Positions 60,965 through 64,000 of a stretch of 64,000 nucleotides of DNA are shown one piece after another (the stretch's first letter is position 1; each line of letters opens with the position of its first letter). Under the pieces are notes generated by a model. That model saw only the letters and a program-made list of their open reading frames with translations, was not told where the DNA came from and ran no database searches. Source of the DNA: Rotaria macrura. Its lineage: Eukaryota; Rotifera; Eurotatoria; Philodinida; Philodinidae. The stretch lies in NCBI GenBank assembly GCA_900239685.1, contig OENT01000014.1, forward strand, positions 342,499 through 406,498, written 5' to 3'. A program made the translations under genes and the position numbers.

Positions 60965-62788
60965 ATGCATTCATCGACATTTTTTCACGATAGTTTGAAG
61001 GTAAATGATTTGTATGTTCATGAGAAAATACATATCTCTCTTTTTAGACATCACCGTTCGTCTCATTGATGAGCAAGCGTACGTTTGATGAACCGTAAGT
61101 TATCTTTGATAATCAAAACATAAAATTGAATCTCATACATTTGCTAGGAAAACACCACCAAGTCCTCTATCACCTGGACAACAGAAACGTGTTCGTTTTC
61201 TCGTCGATAATAATAACGATTTGTCAAGTATGAATCTTTTCCGTGACAATATTAATAAACAACGCTTTTTTCTTTATTATAGTTGATGAACATCAACCAT
61301 CAATTTTATTTCGCCAAGGTGGAATTCCTGGACGCACTGGAAATGTTAGTGGATATGATGAAATGGAAAATAGTCGTCGTATAACATCGAATTTACTATT
61401 TGGTAATGCAAATACATCCTTTGATTTTGGATTAATGGCACAAAATGGTGTTGTTGATCAACCGATGGAAAATGTTAATGTATTCAACGATAATTTTAAT
61501 TTTATTCAAGCAAATGAGAGAACAAAGTAAGAACTTAAAAATGAGAAATTTATTTTGACTCATTTCTTATTCAACTCATCATTTAACATTCTTAAGATTG
61601 GAAAAAGTAGATTGAATTCTGGTCAGTAGATTATCGAATCAGTAGCTACATCTTATGTGATTTGAGCAGTATTACTACAGATGTGACTCACAGGAAGGAC
61701 CGCACATCATCATTAGCAAGATCGTGACATATATCTAGATGACTAGAGAAATAAAATACAATATGCACAAGAAATATCTTGCTCGATAATCTGACAAAAC
61801 AATAATCAATGAGTAGTTGATTGATCAGATATGCTGCATCGTATATCATCGTGGTATCTAAAAGAACGCATCGATAACAAATTTCATGAAGACATAATTG
61901 ATTCCATAAATAAATCCATGAGTGACTTTTGGGCTTTCTGACTTGATGTGCCTCCGAATATGGTTAGATCTATTAGACTTGATATTAAACATCTTGTTTC
62001 GAATCACTGTGCCAACTCGAAACTAGGACAATGAAAGTTCCAATAAGAGATCTATGTATTCTTCTTAAACAGAAATAGCCCACTTAGACAACGAACCATT
62101 TTTTTCTTCAAAGAAATCGTTGTATGTGTTTTTTTAAATTTTATACTAAATTCAATTATAGATCTGAAATTTAAACACAATGTACTTATTTTATGATGAC
62201 TGAACTTATTTTTGATTGTTTAGTTTTGCCAATGAAAGTGGAAACGATGGAACTTGGCTAACTGTATTTGGCTACCGTACAAATGGTGATGCTCGAACAT
62301 TAATCGACGAATTAAGTCGTATTGGAGTAATAGAAAAAATTGTGGTACAAGCAATTTATTGTTTTGTTTATTGTGCTTTAATATGTAATGTTTACTTATT
62401 CAGATCGTTGATACATCGAATATATTTCATGTCAAATTTGCAACTCGTCTTCAAGCTCAACGTGCTCTAAAGAAACATGGCCATGTTTTCGGTCAAATAA
62501 TGATTGGAGTACGATATTGTACAGATAAAGTAAGCTAGTATCTATTTTTACTTGATACAAATTCTAGCAATCGATTTAGGATATCATTGGATTAAAACCA
62601 CAAAGTAATGTCAATGTTTATCTTGAAAACCCTTTTCTGGTAAGACATCGACATCGTCCAGGATTTCCACCAGTAGGTATCAATTTAATATCTTTGCGGT
62701 TTAAAGACAATTTTTTTAAATTTAATTTCTTTCTACAGTCGATACCAATAACAATTCACACTTGATGCCAACTCTTATTTGTATATAA
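60965..62788 (+). CDS. NUP35: Nucleoporin NUP35/Nup53-like
   Basis: Eight exons, 60965-61000, 61048-61094, 61148-61227, 61283-61526, 62224-62344 (or -62341), 62404-62529, 62580-62676 and 62739-62788, join in phase to about 265-266 residues (human NUP35 has 326). The N-terminal half is low-complexity with SP motifs (KTPPSPLSPGQQKRVRF) and scattered FG-like pairs. A NUP35-type RRM (MPPN) domain follows at about residues 141-222: GTWLTVFGYRTNGDARTLIDELSRIGVIEKI, VDTSNIFHVKFATRLQAQRALKKHGHVFGQIMIGVRYCTDK. In human NUP35 the matching segments read SWVTVFGFP and GRIFGESIMIGVKPC. The domain dimerises in the inner ring of the nuclear pore. The C-terminal membrane-binding helix of vertebrates (ending in FGW) is not present; the protein ends in a short tail. 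AATAAA is at 62949-62954. Intron 4 is 697 bp. Confidence 0.87.
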
Positions 62789-64000
62789 TATTGTCAATGA
62801 TCAATAGAATTTATATCAGTTCTCAACTTTATTATTTTTTTCGGTTACCTTTGGCTCTAACACACTTGCTCAGATAGTAGAGCTCATATTTTCTTATTTG
62901 TTTGCTTAGAATACTTTTTCTGTAATTCGAAATTGAAATGGTATCATCAATAAAATAAATCAAATATATATAAATAACTGTACGACCATCTAACCTACAA
63001 GTTTCATAGTTCCCTTGTACTATAAATAATAATAAAGATTGTTTCTTTAAACTGCTGATTTCGTGACATTTTAAATACGTTTAAAACAAGCAAATCAATA
63101 TTGACTATATAAGTAAGTTAATGTCAGTGTAATACTAGAAGCAGAACGTGTAGAATAAACACTAAAAAAATATTCATTTTATATTGACTTATTCGATTAA
63201 CAATAATTTATCTTGATGATGAGGAAATAATATGATGATCATACTGATCAGCAAATCGTGCCAACTTCATCATTTTTTAAATCAAATTGACGCATTCTTC
63301 GCAATACCCTTATTCATTAGAAACAACTGTCGAAATTTGAACTGAAGTAAGTTATTGTACTCTCATCACTACAACAACCTCATAAAAAAAATACCAATCC
63401 AGAATTAAACATTTTCCAGTATTAAATGAAACATGAACATTTACGGATAACCGGAGTCGCTCATTCACGGCTAAGAACAGTCAAACGAATGCAAAATATA
63501 ACGCCCATGCATATTTTCCCTCTACTTTCGCTTTATTCCCAGTACTACCGACTATGAGACCTAAACATTTCGATTATACCCAAGCTGAAAACCACCCAAT
63601 TAATAATCTAATTGTTCCCTATCGGTTTGTTTTCTTTCATACAAGAAGACAGCGTTTCCAGATTTAACAAAACCCGTCAATCAATCAACTGTTTATAACG
63701 CAAAAATTAACAATGAATGTTTTCCGATCCTCCTACCTACGAATTGAACATTATATCTCGATTTCCTGAAACACAAAAATGCGACAAACTTAGTCTTTTC
63801 TTAAAAAATACCAAAACCCTCAAATGTTGACCGTAAACTTATCAAAGACATCATCATATACAATTACAAATACATTTATTCAAATTAATACAATCTTAAG
63901 AAATAAGAGGTGCACTGTAATTCATGATATTTGTAAAACTTGACAGTTTATATTTTCACTAAATGTTCATCGACTTAAACGAGTGGATAGCTTGACATGG
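62789..64000. other. Terminal 1.2 kb without a gene
   Basis: Apart from the poly(A) signal of the NUP35-like gene near 62949 the stretch is AT-rich with stops in all frames. I see no repeat or gene. Confidence 0.55.

Noticed and set aside
1..64000. Search for tRNA, rRNA and CRISPR arrays
   Set aside because: No cloverleaf with a TTCGA loop in context, no rRNA-like conserved block and no direct repeats with regular spacers were recognised by eye.

Overview
This is eukaryotic nuclear DNA, most likely from a bdelloid rotifer or a close relative. It is AT-rich, with many introns of about 46-82 bp mixed with a few of 0.7-1.2 kb. The proteins are metazoan (PICK1, RNF103, NUP35, RPA1, biogenic-amine GPCR), with families common in bdelloids: orphan 7TM receptors, F-box/LRR proteins and B-box proteins. 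Several start codons sit directly behind AG splice acceptors, which fits spliced-leader trans-splicing, known in rotifers. I found no rRNA, tRNA, CRISPR or intact transposase. The species assignment is inference.

Layout. 1-3.7 kb holds no convincing gene but has small inverted-repeat elements, including an 869-bp hAT-like element with a perfect 8-bp target duplication and a second one nested in it. 3.7-4.9 kb (+) is an orphan rhodopsin-like GPCR. 4.9-12.2 kb is almost empty, with a small MITE and a degraded coding scrap. 12.2-14.8 kb (-) is an octopamine-beta/biogenic-amine-type receptor followed by about 8.7 kb of upstream DNA with only microsatellites and candidate 5' non-coding exons. 23.6-25.6 kb (-) is an F-box protein. 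26.2-29.8 kb (+) is RPA1 in 15 exons, convergent with a small unknown gene (29.95-30.65 kb, -).

31.7-36 kb (+) is a BTB-BACK-kelch protein. 36.5-40.5 kb (+) is the ER RING ligase RNF103. 41.0-43.3 kb (+) is an SDR16C-like short-chain dehydrogenase that has lost its catalytic Ser and Tyr. 45.6-47.1 kb (+) is a type II membrane protein with a CBM35-like carbohydrate-binding domain. 47-52.8 kb is gene-poor and carries a complete 136-bp hAT-type MITE. 52.8-54.1 kb (+) is an intronless B-box protein. 55.2-57.2 kb (+) is PICK1 in 10 exons with one GC-AG intron. 59.4-60.2 kb (+) is a second, shorter B-box-like protein, and 61-62.8 kb (+) is NUP35-like. The last 1.2 kb appears empty.

The genes do not form one pathway; this is an ordinary chromosomal segment. 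The multi-exon models were assembled by hand by requiring GT(GC)-AG borders, matching codon phase and protein-family continuity. The less usual signals are the double active-site loss in the SDR, the membrane-anchored CBM35-like lectin and a family of TAGGGRTG-ended miniature elements.
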